Shown: positions 35,129 through 43,111 of the stretch, one piece after another
How positions within the stretch are numbered: the stretch's first letter is position 1
How the letters are laid out: each line of letters begins with the position of its first letter
NCBI GenBank assembly: GCA_963169195.1
Contig: CAUJDN010000029.1
Span: 1-64,000, forward strand
From: Acidobacteriota bacterium
GTDB taxonomy: Bacteria > Acidobacteriota > Vicinamibacteria > Vicinamibacterales > UBA2999
Reading direction: 5' to 3'
DNA length: 64,000 bases
Translations under genes and position numbers: made by a program
Notes under the pieces: generated by a model
Told to the model about the DNA's origin: nothing
What the model saw: the letters and a program-made list of their open reading frames with translations, nothing else
The model's database searches: none

Positions 35129-36562
35129 ATGACGGCCCCACCTCTCTGGCCGCCCGATCACGCGGGTTCCGCCGAAGCCGCGGCGGCGCCGGTCACGCTG
35201 CCGGCGCCGCAGCCCACGGCGTGGTGGCGGTCGGCCGCCGAGGCCGGACTGTTCGTGGGTGTCGTCCTCGTTCTCGATGCCTTGTGGGGCGCGGGCGACC
35301 GATTCGCGCGGATCGAGCCGCACCCGTTCTGGGCCATCGTCCTGCTGATGGCGGTGCAGTACGGCACGCGGGAAGCGCTGACCGCGACCGCCGTGAGCAC
35401 GGTGGCGCTGCTGGCGGGCAACATGCCGTCGGCGACGCTGGACGTGAACGTGCACGACTACGGCGTTCAGGTGCTGCGCACGCCCCTGCTCTGGATGGTG
35501 GCGTCGGTCCTGCTCGGCGAGCTGCGGATGCGTCATCGCCAGCAGCAGGTCGAGGCGCACGAGGAACTGCGGAAGGCGGCGCGCCGCGTCAGCCTGCTGT
35601 CGCGGGCCCACGGCGAGTTGACCACGGCCAAGGAGCGGCTCGAGACGAGGCTCGCGGGCCAGCTCGGCACGGCCACCGGTCTGTTCGCGGCGGCACGCCG
35701 GCTCGAGACGCTGGACCCCGGTGAGGTCCTCGCGGGCGCGTCCGAGCTGGTGTCGGTGGCGCTGCACGCGCGTTCCTATTCCATCTACCTGCTCGAGGGC
35801 GACGCGCTGGTGCTCGCCGCCGGTCGGGGCTGGTCCGACCAGCACCCGGTCGCGCAGCGCTATCCCGGCACGGCGACGCTCTTCCGCGAGGTCGTGGCCG
35901 CGCAGCACTTCGTCTCGGTGGCGACGCCCGAGGGCGAAACCGTGCTGAACGGCGACGGGTTGATGGCCGGACCGCTCGTGGATCCGGAGTCGGGTCGCCT
36001 GCTCGGGATGCTGAAGATCGAGGACATGACGTTCCTCGACTTCAACCTGAGCAGCGTCCAGACGTTCAGGACGCTGTGCGAATGGGTCGCCGCGGCCTAC
36101 AGCCAGGCGCTCGCGTACCAGGCCAACCGGATCCAGGACGAGCGCACCCGGCTGTACGCGATGAAATACCTGGACCGGCAGACAGGCTACGTCACCGAGC
36201 TCGCGCTCCGCTTCGGCTTCGACCTGTCGCTCCTGTTGTTCCGGGTGGAGGTCGACGAGCTGACCGAGACGCAGCGGCTGGCGATCCCGGCAGCGCTCGG
36301 CGAGGCTGCCCGGCAGGTGCTGCGCCGCACCGATCTCGTGTTCAGTCACGAGCCGCCCGGCACCGGCTTCGCCGTGCTGCTGCCCGGTGCGCCGCCGGAG
36401 AGCGTCGCCATCGTCGTCGGCAAGCTGCGCGAGCGGCTCGCGGAGTGCTGCGGGTACCCGGTGAACTGCCGGACCGAGGTGCGGGCGCTGTGCCGCGCCG
36501 GCGACGGCGCGGCACGGGATCGGCTGCGGGCCACCGCGGGCGTCGAGCACTGGGTCGCCTGA
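35129..36562 (+). CDS. pelD: PelD: membrane c-di-GMP receptor (GAF plus degenerate GGDEF)
   Basis: A 477-residue inner-membrane protein. Hydrophobic segments lie at about 36-55, 65-85, 88-103 and 113-128, then a coiled coil (about 135-180), a GAF domain (about 190-330) and a GGDEF-like domain (about 345-470). The catalytic GGDEF signature is lost (EPPGTG in its place), but the inhibitory-site motif R399-R-T-D402 sits five residues before it, exactly where GGDEF proteins bind c-di-GMP. PelD switches on the Pel synthase when c-di-GMP is high. The gene starts two bases after the pelB stop. Confidence 0.92.
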   Translation: MTAPPLWPPDHAGSAEAAAAPVTLPAPQPTAWWRSAAEAGLFVGVVLVLDALWGAGDRFARIEPHPFWAIVLLMAVQYGTREALTATAVSTVALLAGNMPSATLDVNVHDYGVQVLRTPLLWMVASVLLGELRMRHRQQQVEAHEELRKAARRVSLLSRAHGELTTAKERLETRLAGQLGTATGLFAAARRLETLDPGEVLAGASELVSVALHARSYSIYLLEGDALVLAAGRGWSDQHPVAQRYPGTATLFREVVAAQHFVSVATPEGETVLNGDGLMAGPLVDPESGRLLGMLKIEDMTFLDFNLSSVQTFRTLCEWVAAAYSQALAYQANRIQDERTRLYAMKYLDRQTGYVTELALRFGFDLSLLLFRVEVDELTETQRLAIPAALGEAARQVLRRTDLVFSHEPPGTGFAVLLPGAPPESVAIVVGKLRERLAECCGYPVNCRTEVRALCRAGDGAARDRLRATAGVEHWVA

Positions 36563-36563
36563 C

Positions 36564-37631
36564 ATGGAGCCGAACGTCGAGTCCGGCGCCGCGATGTCGC
36601 CCGAGGGGGTTCCGGCCGGGAGCCAGGCTACTGCTGCCTGCGCGGCCGTCGCGGTGGTGGCGCTGGCAGTCGAGGCGGCGCTCGTGGCCGCGGTCGGGTC
36701 CGGGACGAGCATCCGGGCGGCGGTGGCCGGCCACGTGCTGCTCGGGGGCGCCCTGGCGGTCCACGCGCGGCGGGCGCGGACCGGCCGCCGCGGCGCGGTG
36801 CTGCTCCTCGTCGGCACGCTCGCCTTCGGTCCGTTCGGACCGCTCGGCGTGTTGCTGCTGGCCGTGCTCGAACGGCGCCACGCGCGCCATGCCACGTCCA
36901 TCGAGGCGTGGCACGACATGCTCTTCCCGCCGCACGGTGTCGATCCGCGAGCCGAGCTGTGGCGACGGATCGGGCAGCGGGCGAGCGATCGTGCGCCGGA
37001 GTCGCACGTGACCCCGTTTCTGGACGTGCTTGCCTTCGGGTCCATCCCGCAGCGCCAGGCGGTGATCGCGATCATCGCACAGCAGTTCCATCCCGCCTTT
37101 GCGTCGGCGCTGAAGGCGGCGCTGAGGGATGAGCACAACGTCGTGCGGGTCCAGGCGGCGACGGCCATCGCCCGCATCGAGCGGGAGTTCCTCGAACGCA
37201 CCGTGGAACTGGAGGAGGCGGCCGCCGGTGGCGATGGCCCGGCGGTGCTGGCGCTGGCGCGCCACTACGACGGCCAGGCCTTTGCCGGCCTGCTGGATCC
37301 GGCCCGCGAACAGGCCTGCCAGGTCAGTGCCGCCGAGAGGTACGCCGCGTATCTCGCCTCACATCCCGCTGATGACGAGGCGCGCTTCCATCTGGCCCGC
37401 CTGGCGCAGCGGCGACGACGGTGGCCCGAGGCGGAAGCGCTGCTGCGCCCCCTCGCCGACGCCGGCCATCCCAGGGCGCGTGTCTGGCTGATGGAGAACC
37501 TGTTCGCGCAGCGGCGCTACCGGGAGTTGCGCGAGCTGGCGGCGATGCCGGGCCCGCACTCGGACGACGCCGCACCGATCGAGGTGAGCTCGGCGGTGGC
37601 GCTCTGGGCGCAGAAGGAGTGTCTGGCGTGA
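36564..37631 (+). CDS. pelE: PelE: membrane TPR subunit of the Pel synthase
   Basis: A 355-residue protein with two hydrophobic segments (about 25-50 and 70-95) and a cytoplasmic helical repeat region. It contains a PelE-like segment, PRAELWRRIGQRASDR through IPQRQAVIAIIAQQFHPAFASALKAALRDEHNVVRVQAATAI (seen at about 128-190), then TPR-like repeats. PelE links PelD and PelF at the inner membrane. Position, length and topology fit; sequence recognition is weaker than for the neighbours. Its TGA overlaps the GTG start of pelF (GTGA). Confidence 0.85.
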   Translation: MEPNVESGAAMSPEGVPAGSQATAACAAVAVVALAVEAALVAAVGSGTSIRAAVAGHVLLGGALAVHARRARTGRRGAVLLLVGTLAFGPFGPLGVLLLAVLERRHARHATSIEAWHDMLFPPHGVDPRAELWRRIGQRASDRAPESHVTPFLDVLAFGSIPQRQAVIAIIAQQFHPAFASALKAALRDEHNVVRVQAATAIARIEREFLERTVELEEAAAGGDGPAVLALARHYDGQAFAGLLDPAREQACQVSAAERYAAYLASHPADDEARFHLARLAQRRRRWPEAEALLRPLADAGHPRARVWLMENLFAQRRYRELRELAAMPGPHSDDAAPIEVSSAVALWAQKECLA

Positions 37632-39127
37632 CCGGCGGGCGACAGGCCGACGTCTGCCTCGTCCTGGAGGGTACCTATCCGTACGTCACGGGCGGGGTCT
37701 CCAACTGGACGCACGACCTCATTCGTGCGCAGCACCACCTGGCCTTTCATCTGGTCGCCCTGGCGCCGCCGGGACCCGAGGGGCCGATGCGCTTCGAGCT
37801 GCCGCCGAACGTGATCGGCGTGACGCGGGTCGAGCTGCAGGCGCTCCCGGCTGGCGACGGGCGCGCACGCGGGCTCGCGCCGATCCTGTCGGTCCTCGAA
37901 GAATCGCTGATTCGGATGATGGACGACGGTGGACTGGACGACCTCGCGGCCATCCTCGACGGCCTGCGCCGCCTGGGGCCGGCGGCGGGCCGTGCGTCGC
38001 TGCTCGACTCCAGGGCGGCGTGGGACCTGCTGCGGCGCATGTGCGAGCGCCAGTGTCCGCGGGTCTCGTTCCTCGAGTACTTCTGGACATGGCGGACGAT
38101 CCTGAGCGGCCTCTGCTCGGTGCTGCTGGCGCCCCTCCCGCCCGCGCGCGTGTACCACGCGCTGTGCACCGGCTATGCCGGTCTGTACGCCGCCCGGGCC
38201 GCGCTCGAAACCACGCGGCCGGCGCTCCTCACCGAGCATGGCATCTACACGAACGAGCGGCGCATCGAGATCACGATGGCCGACTGGCTGCAGCGCGACG
38301 CGGCGCGGTCGCTCAGTATCGAACGGATGCACCGCGATCTGCGCGACCTGTGGATCGACACGTTCACGAGCTACTCGCGGGCGACCTATGCCGCCTGCAG
38401 CCGCATCATCACCCTGTACGAGGGCAACACCGAACTGCAGGTGCAGGACGGCGCGGATCCAGCCCGCATCACGGTGATCCCCAACGGCATTGCGGTCGCC
38501 GACCGACCGCCGGCGGAACGCGCAAGGACGGCGCCACCGACGGTGGCGCTCATCGGCCGGGTCGTGCCGATCAAGGACGTCAAGACGTTCCTGCGCGCCG
38601 CGGCCATCCTCCGCGAGTTCGTCCCCGACGTCCGCGTCTGGGTGCTGGGCCCGCTCGACGAGGACCCCGACTACGTGGCGGAGTGCCGGCAGCTCCTCGC
38701 CCGGCTCGATCTCGATCAGACGGTGGAGTTCAAGGGGCGTGTGGTGCTCGATGACTACTACCCGCAGATCGACGTGCTCGTGCTGACGAGCGTGAGCGAA
38801 GCGCAGCCGCTCGTGATTCTGGAGGGCGCGGCGGCCGGGGTGCCGAGCGTGGCGACCGACGTCGGCGCCTGCCGCGAGATGATCCTCGGGCGCAGCGACG
38901 AGACGCCGCCGCTCGGGGAAGCCGGCGCGGTGACGCCGCTCGCCAGCCCGGCTGCCACGGCCGACGCGGTGCGCCGTCTCCTGACCGACGGTGCGCTCTA
39001 CCGTCGCTGCCGCGAGGCGGCCCGGGCGCGGGTTCGCGCCTCCTACGACAAGGGCCAGCTCGATCGCGCGTATGCCGCGCTCTACGAGACGCACATGGCG
39101 CCGTTGCCCGCGCCGGTGGGGGCGTGA
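37628..39127 (+). CDS. pelF: PelF: family 4 glycosyltransferase polymerising Pel
   Basis: A 499-residue cytoplasmic GT4 glycosyltransferase. The PelF N-terminal signature is clear (LVLEGTYPYVTGGVSNWTH), and the donor-binding half shows VALIGRVVPIKDVKTFL, VWVLGPLDEDPDYV and the EX7E-type region ILEGAAAGVPSVATDVGACREMI. PelF uses UDP-GalNAc to build the polymer. The GTG at 37628, with AAGGAG seven bases upstream, overlaps the pelE stop and is preferred to longer frames. The product would be passed to PelG for transport. Confidence 0.95.
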   Translation: MTGGRQADVCLVLEGTYPYVTGGVSNWTHDLIRAQHHLAFHLVALAPPGPEGPMRFELPPNVIGVTRVELQALPAGDGRARGLAPILSVLEESLIRMMDDGGLDDLAAILDGLRRLGPAAGRASLLDSRAAWDLLRRMCERQCPRVSFLEYFWTWRTILSGLCSVLLAPLPPARVYHALCTGYAGLYAARAALETTRPALLTEHGIYTNERRIEITMADWLQRDAARSLSIERMHRDLRDLWIDTFTSYSRATYAACSRIITLYEGNTELQVQDGADPARITVIPNGIAVADRPPAERARTAPPTVALIGRVVPIKDVKTFLRAAAILREFVPDVRVWVLGPLDEDPDYVAECRQLLARLDLDQTVEFKGRVVLDDYYPQIDVLVLTSVSEAQPLVILEGAAAGVPSVATDVGACREMILGRSDETPPLGEAGAVTPLASPAATADAVRRLLTDGALYRRCREAARARVRASYDKGQLDRAYAALYETHMAPLPAPVGA

Positions 39128-39128
39128 C

Positions 39129-40613
39129 GTGGCCGGCATCGGCTTCGTCCTCGACCGGCTGACCTCGCGTGGCGACCTGATCGGGCTCGCCCGGGGGTAC
39201 GCCCACGCCGCCGTGTCCACCTCAGGCGGCTGGCTGTTCACCATCGTCGCGCTGTCGCTCGTCACGTACTTCGGCCCCAGCTTCGCCAGCTATGCCGATC
39301 TCAGCACGTTCCGGCTGATCGTCGTCTACAACTTCGCCTTCTCGCTGGTGCTGAGCGGCCCGGTGGTGCTGGTGCTGACCCGCTACCTGTCGGATCAGAT
39401 CTTCGCCCGCTCGGTCCGGGGCGTGCCGGGCATGGTGATCGGCGGGATCATCGTGAGCCTCCTCGTGGCCGCGCCCCTCGCCGTGCCCTTCTACTTCTGG
39501 TACGTGGACCTGACACCGGCGGCGCGCATCGGCGCGTGGATCGGGTACGCGCTGGTCAGCAGCATCTGGGTGCTGGGCGTCTTCCTGAGCACACTGAAGG
39601 AGTACGCGGCGGTGACGCGCACCTTCGGGATCGGCATGATCGTCGCGCTCAGCAGCGCCTACGTCGCGGGGCCCAACGCCGGCGTCGGGGGGATGCTGCT
39701 CGGCTTCGACGTCGGTCTCGCGTACATCGTCTTCGCCCTGGTGGCGCGCGTGTTCGCGGAGTTCCCCTTCGGGATCGAGCGGCCGTTCGCGTTCCTGCCC
39801 TACTTCCGCTCGCACCCGGCACTGGCCGCCGGCGGCGGACTCTATTTCGCCGGCATCTGGATCGACAAATGGCTGATGTGGACGGCGCCGGAGCGGCACC
39901 GGCTCGACGCCGGCCTCGTCTCGTACCCGGATTACGACAGCGCGCTGTTCCTCGCCGCACTGACCATCGTCCCGTCGATGGCCATCTTCGTGGTGAACAT
40001 CGAGACGCGGTTCTTCGAGCAGTACCACCGGTTCTATCGCGCGATCGGATCGCACGCGACGCTGGCGCGCATCCGCGAGAACCAGGCCGCGCTCGTCGAC
40101 GCGGTCTTCCTCGGCTCGCGCCAGCTGGTGCTGCCTCAGGCGGCGCTCGCGCTGGCGTGCATCGTGCTGGCGCCCGCGCTCTTCACCGCGCTCGATATTC
40201 CATACGGCCAGCTGGCGATCTTCCGCATCGCATGCCTGGGTGCCCTCTTCCAGCTGTTCTTCATGCTGTTGACGGTCGTCCTGGCTTACCTGGACCTTCA
40301 CCGCCTGACGCTCGGATTGCACGCGCTGTTTCTCGTCACGAACTTCACCGCGACAGCGCTCACCATCCGCCTCGGCTTCCCGTACTACGGCTATGGATAC
40401 TTCGTCGCGTCGGTATTGGCGTTTCTCGCGGCCTGCTGGGTGACGTTCCGCTGCCTCGACGACCTGCCGTATCACGCGTTCGTCACCGGCAACGCGTCCA
40501 TCGACCCGGGAGCCAGGACCGGACCGGCGCCAGCGATCGCGCCGGCCCAGGCCGTCGAATCAGAAGCCGAACGCCGCGCCCACCGTGGCGCGCCAGAAGG
40601 AGAAGTCGCCTAG
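39129..40613 (+). CDS. pelG: PelG: membrane transporter subunit of the Pel synthase
   Basis: A 494-residue polytopic protein (about 12 hydrophobic segments) of the MOP flippase-like PelG family. It opens with a PelG-like N-terminus (GIGFVLDRLTSRGDLIG, then GYAHAAVSTSGGWLFTI) and contains YFAGIWIDKWLMW, as in PelG proteins. With PelD, PelE and PelF it moves the growing chain across the inner membrane. The GTG at 39129 begins two bases after the pelF TGA. It is the last gene of the operon; a hairpin at 40709-40737 follows. Confidence 0.92.
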   Translation: MAGIGFVLDRLTSRGDLIGLARGYAHAAVSTSGGWLFTIVALSLVTYFGPSFASYADLSTFRLIVVYNFAFSLVLSGPVVLVLTRYLSDQIFARSVRGVPGMVIGGIIVSLLVAAPLAVPFYFWYVDLTPAARIGAWIGYALVSSIWVLGVFLSTLKEYAAVTRTFGIGMIVALSSAYVAGPNAGVGGMLLGFDVGLAYIVFALVARVFAEFPFGIERPFAFLPYFRSHPALAAGGGLYFAGIWIDKWLMWTAPERHRLDAGLVSYPDYDSALFLAALTIVPSMAIFVVNIETRFFEQYHRFYRAIGSHATLARIRENQAALVDAVFLGSRQLVLPQAALALACIVLAPALFTALDIPYGQLAIFRIACLGALFQLFFMLLTVVLAYLDLHRLTLGLHALFLVTNFTATALTIRLGFPYYGYGYFVASVLAFLAACWVTFRCLDDLPYHAFVTGNASIDPGARTGPAPAIAPAQAVESEAERRAHRGAPEGEVA

Positions 40614-40708
40614 CTCGAAATCCTCGAAGAAACCGAGATCACTCCGCCGGCGGAAGGCGGCGGCCGCGGAGCCCGACGGGGACGCAGACGTGGTGCCGGG
40701 GGGGCGGA

Positions 40709-40737
40709 AAGGCAGAAGGCTGAAGGCCGTCTGCCTT
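40709..40737. terminator. Palindromic hairpin between convergent pelG and phosphatase genes
   Basis: AAGGCAGA (40709-40716) pairs perfectly with TCTGCCTT (40730-40737), and the loop can form a further GGC/GCC stem. There is no long T run, but the place between two converging stops suggests a bidirectional terminator. Confidence 0.5.
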
Positions 40738-40742
40738 CTGTC

Positions 40743-41267
40743 CTACTGCCTGTGGGAGGCGATGTACTCGAGCGCGAACTTCTCCAGACCTGGCGCCGAC
40801 AGGCCGATGGCCTTTGCCTCCGCCGTCGCCTTGTCTACAGCCCAGCCATCCTGCAGCACCCGCTTCACCAGCCACATCGCGCCCACGCGATTCGCCGACG
40901 CGCAGTGGACGTAGACCGGCTGGTTGGCCGTGTCCGAGATCACGCCGAGGAACTGGTCGACGACCGCCGGATCCGGTGCGTTCCCCGAGAACGGCAGGTG
41001 GAAGTAGTTCAGGCCGAGCGCCTTGGCCGTCGCCTGATTCTCCGCGATATTGGCCCCGTTCTCGCTCGCCATGCGCAGGTTGATCACCGACCTGAAGCCG
41101 TCGGCCTTCAACCCCTCGAGGGCCGACGTCTCGGTGGCGCCGCCGCAGGCGACGACGGCATCGACCTTCGTGTAGTTCGAGATGCCCGCGCGCGTCTGCT
41201 TCTCCTGCGCGGCGGCCACGGTCGTGGCGAAGACGAGTGCGACGATGGTGGCGGGGACGAAGCGCAT
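40743..41267 (-). CDS. Secreted tyrosine-phosphatase-like protein (DUF442-type)
   Basis: A 174-residue protein. The ATG at 41267 has GGAGGG six bases upstream and gives a signal peptide (residues 1-20, ending VAAAQ). The C-terminal part has a phosphatase-like loop VYVHCASANRVGAMW, a CX4R arrangement as in DUF442/BLH-type proteins instead of the classic CX5R, preceded by LKADGFRSVINLRMASENG and NYFHLPFSG. Substrate unknown; periplasmic location follows from the signal. A TACAAT -10-like box lies about 27 bases upstream. Confidence 0.78.
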   Translation of the reverse strand: MRFVPATIVALVFATTVAAAQEKQTRAGISNYTKVDAVVACGGATETSALEGLKADGFRSVINLRMASENGANIAENQATAKALGLNYFHLPFSGNAPDPAVVDQFLGVISDTANQPVYVHCASANRVGAMWLVKRVLQDGWAVDKATAEAKAIGLSAPGLEKFALEYIASHRQ

Positions 41268-41293
41268 GCGGAACCCTCCCGGGAACGGGTCCA

Positions 41294-41299
41294 TTGTAC
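41294..41299 (-). promoter_or_regulatory. Possible -10 box of the phosphatase gene
   Basis: TACAAT on the minus strand (five of six matches to TATAAT) lies 27 bases before the start codon. A good -35 is not seen at the right distance, so this is tentative. Confidence 0.4.
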
Positions 41300-41304
41300 C
41301 TGCG

Positions 41305-41335
41305 AAAAAGAGCCACGGCCCGTCGGAGCCGTGGC
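41305..41335 (-). terminator. Rho-independent terminator of the glycine-zipper gene transcript
   Basis: In the minus direction GCCACGGC pairs perfectly with GCCGTGGC (41312-41319 with 41328-41335), followed by CTTTTT. It lies downstream of the 41513-42541 gene, after its octamer repeat tract, the same gene-tract-terminator order as at 25031-25158. Confidence 0.8.
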
Positions 41336-41352
41336 GACTGGTGGAGGGGGTG

Positions 41353-41448
41353 TTCGAGGTTCTGGGGTTCTGGGGTTCTGAGGTTCTGAGGTTCTGGGGT
41401 TCTGGGGTTCTGGGGTTCTGAGGTTCGGAGGTTCTCGGGGTTCGGAGG
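41353..41448 (-). repeat. CAGAACCC/CAGAACCT octamer tract 3' of the glycine-zipper gene
   Basis: About eleven eight-base units. In the minus direction, the sense of the preceding gene, they read CAGAACCTCAGAACCC, the same family and orientation as the tract after the ArsM-like gene (25031-25118). Confidence 0.88.
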
Positions 41449-41512
41449 TGCTCCGCGCTCCGGGTCTCGAAGCCGCTCCTCTCCCGACGCCATCGACAGC
41501 GCCCGTCCCGCG

Positions 41513-42541
41513 CTACTCCCTCGGCACGGTCACGGTGAGGGGCTGCTGCACGCGGACGGTGACGCTGGTGCCGCCGGGCAGCGTGGCCGGGTTGGGGTCG
41601 TTGGTCATGGCCGCCGCGGTGCCGCCCGCCGCGCCGACGCCGGCGCCGATGGCCGCGCCGCGGCCGCCGCCGAGGATGGCGCCGAGGATGGCGCCGCCGA
41701 TGGCCGCGCCGCCGACCTTGGCCGCGGTTTCGCGCGAGGGCGACTCGCCCTCACGGACCACCGCATCGGTGCGGATGGCCAGCTGTGTGCCGTCCGTGAG
41801 CGTGACGGTGTGGAACCGCACGGCCAGTCGCGCCTTGCCCTTCATCTTGCCGCCCCGCTCCACCTCCGTCACCGATCCGGTGACGATGGCGCCGGCCGGG
41901 ATGGCGGTGCGGGCGCCCACGCGCACGTCGCGCGTGACGCGGGCCGTGACCTTGTCCTCGACCCGGGCCGTGTCGCTCGTGACCGTGCGCTCCACCTGGA
42001 TGCCCAGCACGGAATCGGCCGGGACCTGCAGGTCGATGTACTCAGGGGCCGGCGGCGCGGCGGGCGGCTCTGCCACTTCGGCCACGACCACTGGAGGCGC
42101 CTCGGGCTCGACGGGCGCCCGCGTCTCCCACATCGAACCGGTGTTCTCAGGCAGCGGCGCCGGCGCGGGCTCGGCCGCGGGTGGTGGTGTACGAGCCGGT
42201 GCTGCCTCCGCGCGCCGGGTCTCGAGCCGCGGGGCGGGACGGCTGGGCGCGGGCTGACGGGTGCTGGGAGCCGGCGCCGCCTTCCGAGGCACCGGGGCCG
42301 CCTCGGCCACCGGGGGCGTCGCGCGGGGGACCGGCGATTCCGCCGGGGCCGGCGTGATGACCCCTTCCGATTCGGTGACCGCGGCGGGAGCCCCCGGTGC
42401 CGGTGCCGCGACGGGCGCCGCCGACGGCGTGTCGGCAGCAACCGCCGGCTGGCCGTAGCGGACGGCCAGGAAGCCGCCCAGCCCGGCTGCCGCCAGGCAG
42501 CCAACCGTCAGCGCGGCAAAGACCAGCTTGTTGATACCCAT
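41513..42541 (-). CDS. Membrane-anchored proline-rich protein with glycine-zipper tail
   Basis: A 342-residue protein. The ATG follows AAGGAG. One N-terminal membrane helix (about residues 5-27) is followed by a long Ala/Pro-rich spacer (about 35-165), a beta-rich domain (IDLQVPADSVLGIQVERTV through RLAVRFHTVTLTDGTQLAI, resembling TrbI/VirB10-like or SH3-like folds), and a glycine-zipper segment (GGAAIGGAILGAILGGGRG, about 280-315) that could insert into a membrane. Function not recognised; it is likely an envelope protein spanning the periplasm. An octamer repeat tract and a terminator follow it. Confidence 0.7.
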   Translation of the reverse strand: MGINKLVFAALTVGCLAAAGLGGFLAVRYGQPAVAADTPSAAPVAAPAPGAPAAVTESEGVITPAPAESPVPRATPPVAEAAPVPRKAAPAPSTRQPAPSRPAPRLETRRAEAAPARTPPPAAEPAPAPLPENTGSMWETRAPVEPEAPPVVVAEVAEPPAAPPAPEYIDLQVPADSVLGIQVERTVTSDTARVEDKVTARVTRDVRVGARTAIPAGAIVTGSVTEVERGGKMKGKARLAVRFHTVTLTDGTQLAIRTDAVVREGESPSRETAAKVGGAAIGGAILGAILGGGRGAAIGAGVGAAGGTAAAMTNDPNPATLPGGTSVTVRVQQPLTVTVPRE

Positions 42542-43025
42542 CGCGGAAACTCCTTCGCTACCGGCGACAGAGCAAGGGGCATGCCCGCTCAGAATGGCGG
42601 ATCCGCGTCAGTTTAGCGGGATTAGGGCCCGGTTTCGTCGTTGGGGTGTCACCTGCAGGTGAAAGGTGTCACCCGGGTGGGGGCGGGTGCGGGCGGGTGC
42701 GCCGCTGGCGACCGCCCGCGCCCTCAGCGCATCCCGATCGCGGCGGAGCTCGGCTGCCACTCAAGAGCCGCGAGCGGCCGCGTGAACGTCAGGGGCAGCC
42801 AAGTGCGTCGGAGAACGATCCTGACGACGCCGCGCCGGGTGAGGCGTGAACCGGCGCGGACGTCGTCAGACCCGGGCCCTGGCGTCCTCGGCCACGGCAC
42901 GGGCGTGCACGGCAGTGGCAGTCTGCCGCGCAGTTTCACAGGCGCCCGGCATCCAGCCGTTCATGCCCTCAGGGCGCACACCCATCCTGGGAGGATCCTA
43001 GCGGGCGCCCAGGTCCGGAGGCTTC
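42542..43025. other. Long intergenic region before the two-component genes
   Basis: About 480 bases without a convincing gene. Near the left end is an imperfect GGTGTCACC duplication (about 42646-42674, each followed by a CCTG- or CGGG-type arm). Otherwise I see only GC-rich sequence with no coding pattern. The response-regulator boxes lie at its right end. Confidence 0.5.
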
Positions 43026-43062
43026 AAGAGGTCGCAAAGAGGTCGTTAAGAGGTGGTAAAAA
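43026..43062 (+). promoter_or_regulatory. Three 11-bp direct repeats (OmpR/PhoB-type boxes) upstream of the histidine kinase
   Basis: AAGAGG starts at 43026, 43037 and 43048, exactly 11 bases apart, in the consensus AAGAGGTSGYW. Eleven-base direct repeats are the usual binding pattern of OmpR/PhoB-family regulators. A TAAAAA stretch (43057-43062) could be the -10. The likely binder is the response regulator encoded at 44769-45497, giving autoregulation. Confidence 0.7.
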
Positions 43063-43111
43063 CGCTGCAGGCCCCGATGGGAGCGGGGCCGGCTTGCTAC
43101 CATCCATCCTC

